Of a stretch of DNA of 64,000 bases, positions 7,912-16,946 are shown in pieces. Under the pieces are notes generated by a model. That model saw nothing but the letters and a program-made list of their open reading frames with translations, did no database searches and had not been told where the DNA came from. Within the stretch, counting starts at the first letter, position 1. Each line of letters starts with the position of its first letter. This DNA comes from CAYRHJ01 sp964424105 (GTDB taxonomy: Bacteria; Planctomycetota; Phycisphaerae; UBA1845). The DNA lies in assembly GCA_964424105.1 (NCBI GenBank), contig CAYRHJ010000007.1, positions 75,114 to 139,113 of the forward strand, in the 5' to 3' direction. The position numbers and the translations under genes are program-made.

Positions 7912-10731
7912 ATAATTCGCTGGGTACGGTCCGGTTCAATCCATGCCGGCAGGGCGATTTCACGTTGGCCTATCTCCACGCCGAGATCGGACGTGTTTCG
8001 GCGGCTGACGATCGCGATTCTGTTCGGCGTATTCGCGCGTCCGATTCACGCCGGCGACGCAGGGGACCTGAAAGCCGGTGGCGATGTCGCGGCAGGCGTA
8101 GTAGCGGACGGCGAAGTAGCGGACGGCGAAGTAGCGGTAGACCATGCAACGGGTGAACAGGCGGCTGGTGGTCAGGCGGCTGGGCACGCGGTTGCGGAGG
8201 AATCGGAATCGACGGCGTTGGGGAATCGATTTCCGCCGGATCGATTGGTCGATTTCACGCATTTGAAGTTGGAATTGGAATTCGACGATTTCATCAAAAA
8301 ATCATTTCGGGCGACGGCGACGCATACGCTGCGTGCGATCGCAGCCGGCGGGCGGCGCGTCCGATTCGACGCCGTGCGCTTGAACATAATAGCCATTACT
8401 GTTAACGGTGAATCGACATCGCGCTTCAGTTACGATGGAAAGCAACTCGTCGTCGAGACGCCAGACGATCTGCCGACTGATCGCGACACGGTCATCGCCA
8501 TCGAATACGAATGCATCGCGCCGGTCGAGGGCATGCACTTTGTCCTGCCGGACGAAACCTATCCGCATCGCCGGCCACAGATTCACACGCTCGGTCAGCC
8601 GGAATACAACCGCCATTGGCTGCCCTGTCACGATTTTCCCAACGAACGGGCGACCACCGAAATGTTGATTACCGTTCCACGGGGGTTCAGCGTGTTATCC
8701 AATGGCGAGTTGGTCGAACGCCGGGACGTGGGCGAGACGACCGTCTTTCATTGGCGGCAGGATTCGGCACACGTGGCCTATCTCATTTCGCTGGTGGTGG
8801 GATCATTCGCCGTCGTCGAGGACACCTGGCGGGGAATACCGGTCACCTATTGGGTGCAGCCGGGTAAGGAGGAAGACGCGCGGCGGGCGTTGGGGCGGAC
8901 ACCTGAAATGATGACGTTTTTTTCCGACCTGCTCGATTACGCCTATCCCTATGCACAGTACGCCCAAGCATGTGTGCATCAATTCCAACTGGGTGGAATG
9001 GAGCATACGTCAGCCACGACCCTGTACGATCAGCTCGTTTTCGATAAACGGGCGGCCATCGATCACGATCAGGAAGGATTGATCGCCCACGAATTGGTGC
9101 ACCAATGGTTCGGCGATTTGATCACCTGCCGGTCGTGGGAACACGTTTGGTTGAACGAGGGCTTCGCGACATTTTTCGACGACGTCTGGTACGAACATTC
9201 CAAAGGCCACGATCAGGGATCCTATGACCGATGGTTCAAATTTCGTGACGTGGCGGGTCTTGGCAGAGAGGGTGATACCGATCCGCTGTTGTGGCGGCGA
9301 TACGAACATCCCCGCGAAACGTTCCAACATGGCGATTATCTGCCGTACGGAAAAGGCAGTTCGCTGTTGCACATGTTGAGGCATCAACTCGGTCAGGAGG
9401 TGTTCATCCGGGGCATTCGTGAATACGTTCGGCGCTTCGCCGGCAGGGAAGTTGAAACGAACGACTTTCGAGGCGTGATGGAATGGGTCGCGGGGCGAAA
9501 TCTTGAGTTGTTTTTTGCCGACTGGGCCTATCGACCGGGCGCTCCTAGACTTTCCGTTGATTATGAATGGGACGACGAATCGCGATCGGCTGTTGTCAAG
9601 ATCGAGCAGACGCAAGACATCGACGAAAATCGCCCGGCCTTCGCTATGCCGTTGGACCTGTATTTTCGATCCGCCGGTGAGGAGCTGACCGTAACGGTGG
9701 ACGTTTTCCGTCGCAAGGAAACGTTTCGGCGGCGATTCGACGACCCCCCGGATCTGTTTTGCGTCGACCCGCAGGCTGGCGTGCTCAAGACGCTGGAATG
9801 CCGAAAACCGCGCCCGATGTGGCTTGGGCAATTGCGGCAGGGGCCCACGGTGGCGTCAAGATGCGAAGCCGCTGCTCAATTGAAGCACTGGGACCGCCCG
9901 GAGGTCGTAGAAGCGTTGGGAGAGTCGTTGGCGGACGCGGGCGAGTTTTGGGGCGTTCGGGCGCAGTCGGCCTATGCGTTGGGATCGATGCAGAGTCATC
10001 GAGCGTTGCGAACGCTTCTCGACGCATTGGTGGCCGATGGAGCGTTATCCGGCGCGGAGAATTCAAAAGTACGCGCTGCGGCTGCCCGCGCGTTGGGGTT
10101 CTATCGAAGTTCGGAGGTGACGGCAACCTTGGTGCGACTGGCTGAACAGGATGAAAGCTACGCGGTTGAGGCGGCGGCCACGCGGGCCATCGGATCTGCC
10201 GGGCGGCGGGAAGCGTTGAGCACGCTGGCTGCCAACGTGAACAAGGAGTCGTATCAGGATCAGATTCGCAAGGCTGCGGTGTGGGCATTGGGAGAATTGG
10301 GCGAGGCGGGCGGTGTGGAGTCGTGCATGCGCGTGGCAGGTTACGGTCATCATGATCGTACGCGGCCTATCGCGATCGAGGCACTGGGGAAATTGGCGCT
10401 TCTTGGTCACGACACGGAAGCGATTGAATCACTCCTGATCAGATTGCTGCATGATCCGGAGCGCCGGGCGCAGGTCGCGGCTGTTGAGGTTTTGGGAAAA
10501 CTGGGCACGACGACCGGTATTTCGTATTTGGCGGCCTTTGCTCAACTTCATCCGCGATGGGAAATGCGGCGGGCGTCATGGGAGGCCCTTCTGGGCGTGG
10601 CGGAGTGGGGCGATGGTCGGAAAATCGCGGAAATCGTGCGGACCCAGATTCGAGCTTTGCGTGGGCGACAGGAAGCACTGGAAAAGCGGTTCGGTCGGTG
10701 GGATAAGCCATTGGACAGGAACGGCGATTGA
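7885..10731 (+). CDS. Secreted M1-family metallopeptidase with C-terminal HEAT-like repeats
   Basis: This gluzincin peptidase has zinc motif HELVHQWFGD and the downstream glutamate in WLNEGFATFFDD. The exopeptidase motif reads GGMEHTS rather than the usual GAMEN. From about residue 640 to the end, regular 30-35 residue alpha-helical units rich in Ala, Leu and Arg (VRAQSAYALG, VRAAAARALG, VRTQIRALRG types) look like HEAT/PBS-lyase repeats. The start is uncertain: TTG 7834 has AGGAG upstream, ATG 7885 is used here, and GTG 7993 would give the cleanest signal peptide (FRRLTIAILFGVFARPIHAG). It probably acts in the periplasm or outside the cell on peptides. Confidence 0.85.
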   Translation: MPTSRETKSIIRWVRSGSIHAGRAISRWPISTPRSDVFRRLTIAILFGVFARPIHAGDAGDLKAGGDVAAGVVADGEVADGEVAVDHATGEQAAGGQAAGHAVAEESESTALGNRFPPDRLVDFTHLKLELEFDDFIKKSFRATATHTLRAIAAGGRRVRFDAVRLNIIAITVNGESTSRFSYDGKQLVVETPDDLPTDRDTVIAIEYECIAPVEGMHFVLPDETYPHRRPQIHTLGQPEYNRHWLPCHDFPNERATTEMLITVPRGFSVLSNGELVERRDVGETTVFHWRQDSAHVAYLISLVVGSFAVVEDTWRGIPVTYWVQPGKEEDARRALGRTPEMMTFFSDLLDYAYPYAQYAQACVHQFQLGGMEHTSATTLYDQLVFDKRAAIDHDQEGLIAHELVHQWFGDLITCRSWEHVWLNEGFATFFDDVWYEHSKGHDQGSYDRWFKFRDVAGLGREGDTDPLLWRRYEHPRETFQHGDYLPYGKGSSLLHMLRHQLGQEVFIRGIREYVRRFAGREVETNDFRGVMEWVAGRNLELFFADWAYRPGAPRLSVDYEWDDESRSAVVKIEQTQDIDENRPAFAMPLDLYFRSAGEELTVTVDVFRRKETFRRRFDDPPDLFCVDPQAGVLKTLECRKPRPMWLGQLRQGPTVASRCEAAAQLKHWDRPEVVEALGESLADAGEFWGVRAQSAYALGSMQSHRALRTLLDALVADGALSGAENSKVRAAAARALGFYRSSEVTATLVRLAEQDESYAVEAAATRAIGSAGRREALSTLAANVNKESYQDQIRKAAVWALGELGEAGGVESCMRVAGYGHHDRTRPIAIEALGKLALLGHDTEAIESLLIRLLHDPERRAQVAAVEVLGKLGTTTGISYLAAFAQLHPRWEMRRASWEALLGVAEWGDGRKIAEIVRTQIRALRGRQEALEKRFGRWDKPLDRNGD

Positions 10732-10854
10732 GATCAATATGCCCGGTTGATCAGCGAATTATCAACGTGAACATCATCATGACACGCGTCGGGGACCGCT
10801 TCTTGACGGTCGCGGAACTGAAAGACGCGATCGCGTTATTGAAAGGAAAGATGT

Positions 10855-11388
10855 GTGACTGGACGAATCCTATCCATCGTGGTCATAGCGGGATTGGGGC
10901 TTCTCATCTGGCAGAAGAATCAGTCCGTCAAGGAATTTGACGAGCAGCAGGAGAAGCTCATCCCGGCGGAGCTTGAGCCGGAAGGTCAGAAGGCACAGTA
11001 TTTCGACCCCGACGTCGAGGGTGAGGAACCGGGCGCCCCGCCCGATTTTCACGTGGACTTGGACTTGCGAATCGAGGGTCCGCGGTACGTCATGCATTTT
11101 ACCATTACCGAAAGTCACGGATGGTATGTGGATCACATCTACGCCGAAATCTGGTACGTCCAAGTGGACGAAAATGGCGACGAGAAGCAGATCGGAGACC
11201 GCTTGCAACACTTGTGCCACAGTTACCTAGACTTCAACTCGACGCTGCAATGTCAGACCACGCTTCAGGATCACGAGTTTGAGGAGCTTTTCAGTGGTGA
11301 ATACCCCGGCGTGGCCGGTTTCGGTACAACGGAGAATTGGCGGGGGCGAGTCGCCAATTTTGGGAAAGTGCTGGCTCCACGAACTTGA
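10855..11388 (+). CDS. Membrane-anchored hypothetical protein, member 1 of a tandem paralogue pair
   Basis: The function is not recognised. The 177-residue chain has one N-terminal membrane segment (ILSIVVIAGLGLLIW), an acidic linker and a beta-rich domain containing TITESHGWYVDHIYAEIWY and LCHSYLDFNSTL. GTG is chosen as start because GAAAGGAAAG stands just upstream; an overlapping ATG at 10851 is in another frame. The next gene shares both motifs in the same order, so the two are diverged tandem duplicates. They probably form one operon with the SGNH hydrolase downstream. Confidence 0.72.
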   Translation: MTGRILSIVVIAGLGLLIWQKNQSVKEFDEQQEKLIPAELEPEGQKAQYFDPDVEGEEPGAPPDFHVDLDLRIEGPRYVMHFTITESHGWYVDHIYAEIWYVQVDENGDEKQIGDRLQHLCHSYLDFNSTLQCQTTLQDHEFEELFSGEYPGVAGFGTTENWRGRVANFGKVLAPRT

Positions 11389-11418
11389 AATCAGAGCGGT
11401 CGCTTGTTGCCACCTGAA

Positions 11419-12000
11419 ATGAACGAGTGTTGCGGGGACGTCGGTTGCAGCGCTGCTGATGTGCCGCCACTGCGCAGGTCGATGCGGCTGGCCTTGGCGA
11501 AGCGGGCCGTCGTGGTGATCGTGCTATCGGCGCTCGTGGTCGCGGTATGGAAGATTCGACAAGCCCCTACACCATCGCCCGCCCCTGAATCGACCAAGCT
11601 TCCCATGTATCAAAAGGTCGGTGTGGAGCACGAGGGCGTTGAACCCACCGGCGACCCCGTGTTCGACGTAACGGTGGAAGTGCGTCAGGAGAACGTCAGG
11701 ACGGTTTTGAGTTTCTATATAACCGAACGGCATGGCTGGTACGCCGATGAGCTGTTCCTGGAATTCTGGTATGAAGAGCCGGATGATGGGGGTGGGCGAT
11801 CGGTGGACGTCAGACCGGTGCGATTGCTGTGCCAAAACTATCTCGATTTCAATTCCACGCTGGTCCAGGAATCAACGCTGATGGAACGTGATTTTCCTTC
11901 GTTGGCCGACCGTGACCCCGCGGAGCTAATTCGAAATGTCGATCGATGGAAGGCACGGATCAGCAGTTGGCGTCGTGTCTTGGCCCGACCCACTCCTTAA
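11419..12000 (+). CDS. Membrane-anchored hypothetical protein, member 2 of a tandem paralogue pair
   Basis: This paralogue of the preceding gene has one membrane segment (VVVIVLSALVVAVWKI), a Pro-rich linker, then YITERHGWYADELFLEFWY and LCQNYLDFNSTL aligned with its neighbour. ATG 11419 is preferred over TTG 11404. The N-terminus contains NECCGDVGC, which the neighbour lacks. The fold and role are unknown. Strict conservation of HGWY-D and YLDFNSTL between otherwise diverged copies suggests a binding or active site rather than a mere structural core. Confidence 0.72.
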   Translation: MNECCGDVGCSAADVPPLRRSMRLALAKRAVVVIVLSALVVAVWKIRQAPTPSPAPESTKLPMYQKVGVEHEGVEPTGDPVFDVTVEVRQENVRTVLSFYITERHGWYADELFLEFWYEEPDDGGGRSVDVRPVRLLCQNYLDFNSTLVQESTLMERDFPSLADRDPAELIRNVDRWKARISSWRRVLARPTP

Positions 12001-12014
12001 ACGCAGCCCATGGC

Positions 12015-13511
12015 ATGTCGCGACGAGAATTGTCTGGACGCCGACGGGCCCGTGAAGTATGCCAGCGGATGATGATTGCGAGGTTGGCTGCGCCGGTCTT
12101 CGTCGTCTTTGAAGCGCTGGCCTGCGCGTGGATCGCCAACGGGCACCTGCCCGGCCTGCTGCTGACTCCGCTGCCCATGCCGGCGTGGCAATCGATCGCC
12201 CTGTGGATATCGGCCACGGTCGCGGTGATTCCCATTTCGGCGTTAGCATTGGGTTCCGAAAGTCGGGCAGCGCTCACCCGATGGTATCCAGCCGGCGGCG
12301 TGTTCATGGGCGCGGCTTTGTGGGTGATTCTGTTGTGCGTTCACCCGCTGGAAGCTCCGCCGCCCTCGGTGGCCCGTTGGTTGATAACGATCGCGCTTTT
12401 TGCTCCCATTTTGGTTGCGCCGGTGGTCCTATTGCGGCGTTCAGCCACGTTGTCGTCCGGCCAGACGGGCGCTCGTCGTCGATGGCTCTTTTCAGCATGG
12501 ATGGTCTTGGGAACCTACGCGCTGTTGGAATTGACCGCCGGTGAGTTGCTGCGACCGAAGCACTGGCGGATCATGATTCAAGAGGGACCGTATCTCGGCC
12601 AGACGGCTGATCCGCGCGGGTTCTTCCTGATGCCCCACGCCCGATGGACGCATCGGTATTCGTCCGATCCCATGAATGACTTCGATGCCGATCGATCCGT
12701 AAGTTACGCAACCAACAGCCAAGGGTTGCGTGAGCGCGAGCTGCCCCTGAATAAGCCGGCTGGGACGGTGCGCGTCGCGGCGTTGGGCGACAGCTTTACG
12801 CTGGGCGAAGGCGTATCTGTGGAGGATGCTTGGCCAAGGCAGCTTGAACGGGCGTTGCGGGATCGGATGGAACGGATGAAGGTGATGAAAACGACGGAAC
12901 CGATGGAATCTTGCAACGTCGAGGTTATCAACGCGGGCGCTTCCGCCTACAACACCCGTCAAGAGTTGGAGCATTTCCGGCGGGTGGTGGTCAATTATCA
13001 GCCGGATATGGTCGTGCTGGCCCTGGTGTGGAATGATACGGCGCCCGGTGAAGTGAAGACGTTTGGCCGATCGATTCTGGTTGGTTTTGATTCGTTGGCA
13101 CAGTATTTGCCGTTGACAAGTCGGCTGGTTAGCGGAATGAAGCAGGCGCTGGGTTGGTCGGCGGCGTCGGCCGATCCGCGAGACTGGGCAGACTCGTTTG
13201 ACGCGTTAACGGATCTGCGAAACGATGTGTCGGGTGGTGATGGTGAATTGTGGGTCGCGATTTTTCCCGACGTGGCCAGGCTGGCGGATGAATCTTTGCA
13301 GGCGGTATACGAAATGCAAGAATCGTTTTGCGTGAAAAACGGAATTCAGGTCGTGAACGCTTGGCCTGCTTTTGCGAAACAGCCGCGACAACGGTGGACC
13401 GTCCACCCGGCCGACGCCCATCCCAACGCGGCGGCGCATCGCTTTTTTGGCGAGATGCTGGCGGAACGGTTGTCGACCGCGGCCCACGCGATATGTGTCG
13501 AAAACCAATAA
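12015..13511 (+). CDS. Membrane-bound SGNH/GDSL hydrolase-like protein
   Basis: Four to five hydrophobic segments fill the first 180 residues. A C-terminal SGNH hydrolase domain follows, with block I ALGDSFTLGEG (Ser), block II INAGASAYNT (Gly), block III ALVWNDT (Asn) and block V DAHPNAAAH (Asp-His). All four catalytic-type residues are present, so an esterase, acyl-transferase or deacetylase activity on envelope glycans or lipids is plausible. ATG 12015 avoids overlap with the previous gene; the frame is open to 11946. It lies 14 bp after the paralogue pair and 139 bp before galE, in a likely envelope-polysaccharide cluster. Confidence 0.78.
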   Translation: MSRRELSGRRRAREVCQRMMIARLAAPVFVVFEALACAWIANGHLPGLLLTPLPMPAWQSIALWISATVAVIPISALALGSESRAALTRWYPAGGVFMGAALWVILLCVHPLEAPPPSVARWLITIALFAPILVAPVVLLRRSATLSSGQTGARRRWLFSAWMVLGTYALLELTAGELLRPKHWRIMIQEGPYLGQTADPRGFFLMPHARWTHRYSSDPMNDFDADRSVSYATNSQGLRERELPLNKPAGTVRVAALGDSFTLGEGVSVEDAWPRQLERALRDRMERMKVMKTTEPMESCNVEVINAGASAYNTRQELEHFRRVVVNYQPDMVVLALVWNDTAPGEVKTFGRSILVGFDSLAQYLPLTSRLVSGMKQALGWSAASADPRDWADSFDALTDLRNDVSGGDGELWVAIFPDVARLADESLQAVYEMQESFCVKNGIQVVNAWPAFAKQPRQRWTVHPADAHPNAAAHRFFGEMLAERLSTAAHAICVENQ

Positions 13512-13650
13512 TGTGGAATGTCCATGAATGGCCTTGAGACGAACTCGTTCGACGAATACAAACTTGACGGACGGCGTTTCATCGGACACGTTCCCAGGTG
13601 TTATCACCGTGCCGTTTGCACCGGCGGATTCTGATAGCGGGTTCTGAATC

Positions 13651-14637
13651 ATGCGAATTCTTGTTACCGGGGGAGCCGGTTACGTCGGCAGTCATTGTGT
13701 GCGAGCGCTGTGTGACGCGGGACACGTCGTTCACGTGCTCGACAATCTGAGCCAAGGACATCGGCAAGCCGTTGACCCGCGCGCCGCCTTTCACCTGCTC
13801 GACGCGGGCGATCGGTCCTCCGTTGTGGATCTGATGTTGAAGAACCACATCGAAGGCGTCATGCACTTCGCCGCCTATCTGGACGTCAACGAGTCCGTGC
13901 GCGATCCACTGAAATACTACGAGAACAATGTCATCAGCTCGATTCGGATTCTACAGGCCATGGCCGAGGCGGAAGTGTTCCGCATGGTGTTCAGTTCAAC
14001 CTGTGCCACGTATGGACAGCCCGAGCGAATCCCCATCGTCGAAGACAGCGTTCAGCATCCCATCAGTCCGTATGGCCGAACGAAGCTGGCCATCGAGTGG
14101 ATGATCCGCGATTGCACTGAAGCCTGGGGCGTGGGCGGCTGTGCCCTGCGATATTTCAACGCGGCGGGTGCATCATCCGACTCGAAACTGGGCGAGGACC
14201 ATGATCCCGAGACGCACCTGATTCCGCTCGTTCTTGATGCGGCTGCGGGGAGGCGACAAGCGGTGCACATTTTCGGAACGGACTATCCCACGCCCGACGG
14301 GACTTGCGTCCGCGATTACATACACGTTGAAGATTTGGCCGACGCCCATGTGTTGGCCATGGAAACACAGGAGCTGGGTGTTTTTCGCTTCTACAATCTG
14401 GGGACGGGTCGCGGGACGAGCGTCAAGCAGATCATCAACACCGCGCGGCAGGTCACCGCAAAAGATGTTCCGTCGATCGAGACAACCCGCCGCCCCGGTG
14501 ATCCCGCCCAACTCGTCGCCGATGCCACTCGCATCAAGATCGAACTCGGTTGGACACCGACTCGCAGCACCGTCAGAAACATCATTGAGTCGGCCTGGAA
14601 TTGGCATCAAAGTCATCCCACCGGGTACGCCGAATAA
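13651..14637 (+). CDS. galE: UDP-glucose 4-epimerase
   Basis: This 328-residue extended SDR enzyme interconverts UDP-glucose and UDP-galactose with bound NAD. The Rossmann motif is GGAGYVGSH at the N-terminus. The catalytic set is SSTCATYG (Ser/Thr) and YGRTK (Tyr, Lys). GTDYPTPDGTCVRDYIHVEDLADAH-type sequence, characteristic of GalE, is seen around residues 210-232. Length and start are normal. The 3' end, including the stop codon, is part of a 93-bp direct repeat described separately. Confidence 0.95.
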   Translation: MRILVTGGAGYVGSHCVRALCDAGHVVHVLDNLSQGHRQAVDPRAAFHLLDAGDRSSVVDLMLKNHIEGVMHFAAYLDVNESVRDPLKYYENNVISSIRILQAMAEAEVFRMVFSSTCATYGQPERIPIVEDSVQHPISPYGRTKLAIEWMIRDCTEAWGVGGCALRYFNAAGASSDSKLGEDHDPETHLIPLVLDAAAGRRQAVHIFGTDYPTPDGTCVRDYIHVEDLADAHVLAMETQELGVFRFYNLGTGRGTSVKQIINTARQVTAKDVPSIETTRRPGDPAQLVADATRIKIELGWTPTRSTVRNIIESAWNWHQSHPTGYAE

Positions 14638-14924
14638 TCCACGAAGTGACCTTTCATCGGTTGTGGCGACGTTGAACGAACCATCAACCTCCGCGGCATT
14701 CAGGACGGGTGGCCCAGGTCCTTTGGACCTGGGGGATTCGATTCTTCGACGCTCGAATCGTAAATGACAGCAATGTGTCATCCACTCTTTTTCATCGGCT
14801 CCCCCACCTCCAAAGGAGGTGGGCCACCCGCCAAAGTCATCCCACCGGGTACGCCGAATAATCCACGAAGTGGCCTTTCATCGGTTGTGGCGACGTTGAA
14901 CGAACCATCAACCTCCGCGGCATT
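14608..14924. repeat. 93-bp direct duplication of the galE 3' end bracketing a palindromic insert
   Basis: Positions 14608-14700 and 14832-14924 match at 92 of 93 bases and include the last 30 bases of galE with its stop. Between them lie two hairpin elements in opposite orientation: 14707-14742 (arms CCCAGGTCC/GGACCTGGG, loop TTT) and 14793-14829 (arms CCCACCTCC/GGAGGTGGG, loop TTT read in reverse). The same hairpin recurs at 30455-30491. Probably the element inserted and the flank was then duplicated. Confidence 0.85.
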
Positions 14925-14927
14925 GCG

Positions 14928-15893
14928 CTAATCCGTTGTGATCCGAGTGCCGGATAGACCTCGCGCCGCGTCGGCAGCTTTTTCCAGCGACCCGATCACA
15001 GCCACGCCGCCCGGTGCGGCCTCCAAGAATTGCAACGCGCCCAAAACCTTCGGACCCATGGATCCCGGCGGAAACTGTCCCTCGTCCAACCAGGAGCGGG
15101 CTTGGCGGACGGTCATCCGATCAACCGGTCGTTGACTTGGCTTGCCGAAATCGATCGAAACCCGATCCACCGCGGTTAGAAACAGGATCATCGAGGCGGA
15201 CAATTGTTCCGCCAGCAAAGCGCTGGCCAGGTCCTTGTCGATAACGGCCCGCACCCCGGCAAGATGGCCGTTCGATCGCCGGACGACCGGGACCCCGCCG
15301 CCGCCACAGGCCACCACGATATCGCCCGACGACACGGCTCGTCGAAGGATGTCGATTTCCATGATGCGAAGCGCCGGGGGCGATGGAACCACGCGACGGA
15401 ATCCGCCGGGCGTGACTTCCTTGAACCGCCAGCCCTCCGCATGGGCCAATCGGTCGGCCTGCTCGCGAATGATCGTTTGACCGATCGGCTTGCTTGGATG
15501 GGCGAAGGCCGGATCGTTCTCGTCGACAAGAACGGTGGTGACGATCGTGGGAATGACGATGTCCCGCCCGCGGTCGCTCAATTCGTTCATCAGCGTCTGG
15601 GCGATCATGAACCCCATGCCGCCCTGCACGTGCGCGACCGCGACCTCCATGGGCAGCGGATAGATCAAGCTCGCCCCGGCTTCGTTGCGAAGTAGAAAAT
15701 TTCCAATCTGCGGACCGTTTCCGTGGGTGATGACCAGTTGAAAGCCTTCTACCACCAGGTCGGCCAACTGTCGCGCCGTCTCCCGGGAATTGGCAAACTG
15801 CTGGTCCACGTTGCCTTCCTCGTGGGAACGCGAAATCGCATTGCCGCCCAGGGCGACGACCACCAGATTACCATTAACCTGCCGCTTGTTCAC
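14928..15893 (-). CDS. arcC: Carbamate kinase
   Basis: The 321-residue amino-acid-kinase-fold enzyme transfers phosphate between carbamoyl phosphate and ADP, typically giving ATP at the end of arginine deiminase or purine catabolism. Family sequence is clear: VVALGGNAI at the N-terminus, LVITHGNGPQIGN, PLPMEVAVAHVQGGMGFMI, VACGGGGVPV, IDKDLASALLAEQL and SMGPKVLGALQFLE. It starts with GTG. No arcA/arcB is visible nearby, so the source of carbamoyl phosphate cannot be inferred. Its 3' end abuts the 93-bp repeat downstream of galE, with which it converges. Confidence 0.95.
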   Translation of the reverse strand: MNKRQVNGNLVVVALGGNAISRSHEEGNVDQQFANSRETARQLADLVVEGFQLVITHGNGPQIGNFLLRNEAGASLIYPLPMEVAVAHVQGGMGFMIAQTLMNELSDRGRDIVIPTIVTTVLVDENDPAFAHPSKPIGQTIIREQADRLAHAEGWRFKEVTPGGFRRVVPSPPALRIMEIDILRRAVSSGDIVVACGGGGVPVVRRSNGHLAGVRAVIDKDLASALLAEQLSASMILFLTAVDRVSIDFGKPSQRPVDRMTVRQARSWLDEGQFPPGSMGPKVLGALQFLEAAPGGVAVIGSLEKAADAARGLSGTRITTD

Positions 15894-15916
15894 AGCTTTG
15901 TCTCTCGAAGGGGTTG

Positions 15917-16837
15917 TTACGTTTGCACCTTTTTTGATTCACTATCAGGCGTCAATCGTTCACGCGAACGGTGCGGACGATCCATCAGGAACGTGATGCG
16001 CTCCAGATCGCTTTCATCAACGGCGTCCCTGACGATGCGCTTGGCCTGCCGCAGATCCGTCCGCCGCGAAACGTGCACCAATACGACGTGGGGGCTTTTG
16101 ACACGAGCCAGCAGTTCACGCAGGTCCGTCGCGTGAATGTGCATCCCCTGCCGGGCACGGATCAGATGATCGCGATCAAAAAACGTACATTCGATGATCA
16201 GGACTTCCGCCTCCGCGACGATGCTTAAATCCAGAAAGTCACCCAAGGCCGTGTCCCCACAATAGGTGATCAACGGGACGTCGAAGCGGTGTTCGATGGC
16301 AATGCCCTTTTTCTTCAACGCCACCAATTGAGTCCCCGTCGATCCCGCGAACTCGGCCTTGAGCTTGTGGCGAGATTCCACCACGGCAAATCCCAGCGCC
16401 TTCGCGGCGTGTTGCACGGCGAATGGCCGAATAGAAAGGTTTCGGCGAATCGAAACCTCGTCTCCCGGCATGACGCCTTCAATGATCCCCGGTGCGTGAT
16501 GTCCTTCAATATCCGCCCACACCGCCATCAGGCGTTGAATGTTCACGGCTTGATCGCGATGAATAATCACCCGGCCAGGGGGCGCCCCCACGAATCCCCG
16601 TTGGGAAAGGTAATAGGCGACTCCTGCGGCGTGGTCCATGTGTCCGTGCGAGATGCAGAGGTTGTCAATCGAGATGATCTCCCGCGGTGCCCTGCCGGCG
16701 TCAAAACAGACGTTCAGCTCCGGCACGCCGACAACCGTCTCCTCGCCGGCTAGGCTGTATCCGATGATGGCTGTCCGTCCAGCCGAGAGTTTGTTCATCC
16801 ACGTGGGCACGGGCGATAACATAGGCAAGAAGCGCAT
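15917..16837 (-). CDS. Metallo-beta-lactamase-fold hydrolase, RNase Z-like
   Basis: This 306-residue MBL-fold protein has the metal motif SHGHMDHAAG (HxHxDH). Further ligand positions are in VQHAAKALGF, ITYCGDTALGD and LVHVSRR, in the order found in RNase Z/ElaC relatives. TECTFFDRDH-type sequence (IIECTFFDRDH) also fits. The exosite arm of canonical RNase Z is not obvious, so a tRNA 3'-processing role is likely but not proven; related phosphodiesterases look similar. ATG 16837 gives the full length; Met14 is an alternative. It precedes arcC on the same strand by 23 bp. Confidence 0.75.
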   Translation of the reverse strand: MRFLPMLSPVPTWMNKLSAGRTAIIGYSLAGEETVVGVPELNVCFDAGRAPREIISIDNLCISHGHMDHAAGVAYYLSQRGFVGAPPGRVIIHRDQAVNIQRLMAVWADIEGHHAPGIIEGVMPGDEVSIRRNLSIRPFAVQHAAKALGFAVVESRHKLKAEFAGSTGTQLVALKKKGIAIEHRFDVPLITYCGDTALGDFLDLSIVAEAEVLIIECTFFDRDHLIRARQGMHIHATDLRELLARVKSPHVVLVHVSRRTDLRQAKRIVRDAVDESDLERITFLMDRPHRSRERLTPDSESKKVQT

Positions 16838-16946
16838 TCACGTCCAAGGGGGACCCCCTATTTTTCCAAGGTGCTAAACTTGCCCGCGATTGCCGTTACA
16901 ATCCGCGAGACCCCAGCGTCTGCATCGCCCGTCAGGAGGACTCGAC

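Noticed and set aside
14608..14924. Insertion sequence with a 93-bp target duplication
   Set aside because: No transposase fits in the 131-bp insert and the duplication is far too long for any known transposition mechanism; recorded as a repeat instead.
16845..16866. Terminator-like AGGGG/CCCCT hairpin with T-run
   Set aside because: It lies in the divergent promoter region of nrdR and the MBL gene with no transcript to end on the plus strand; the short stem is probably chance.
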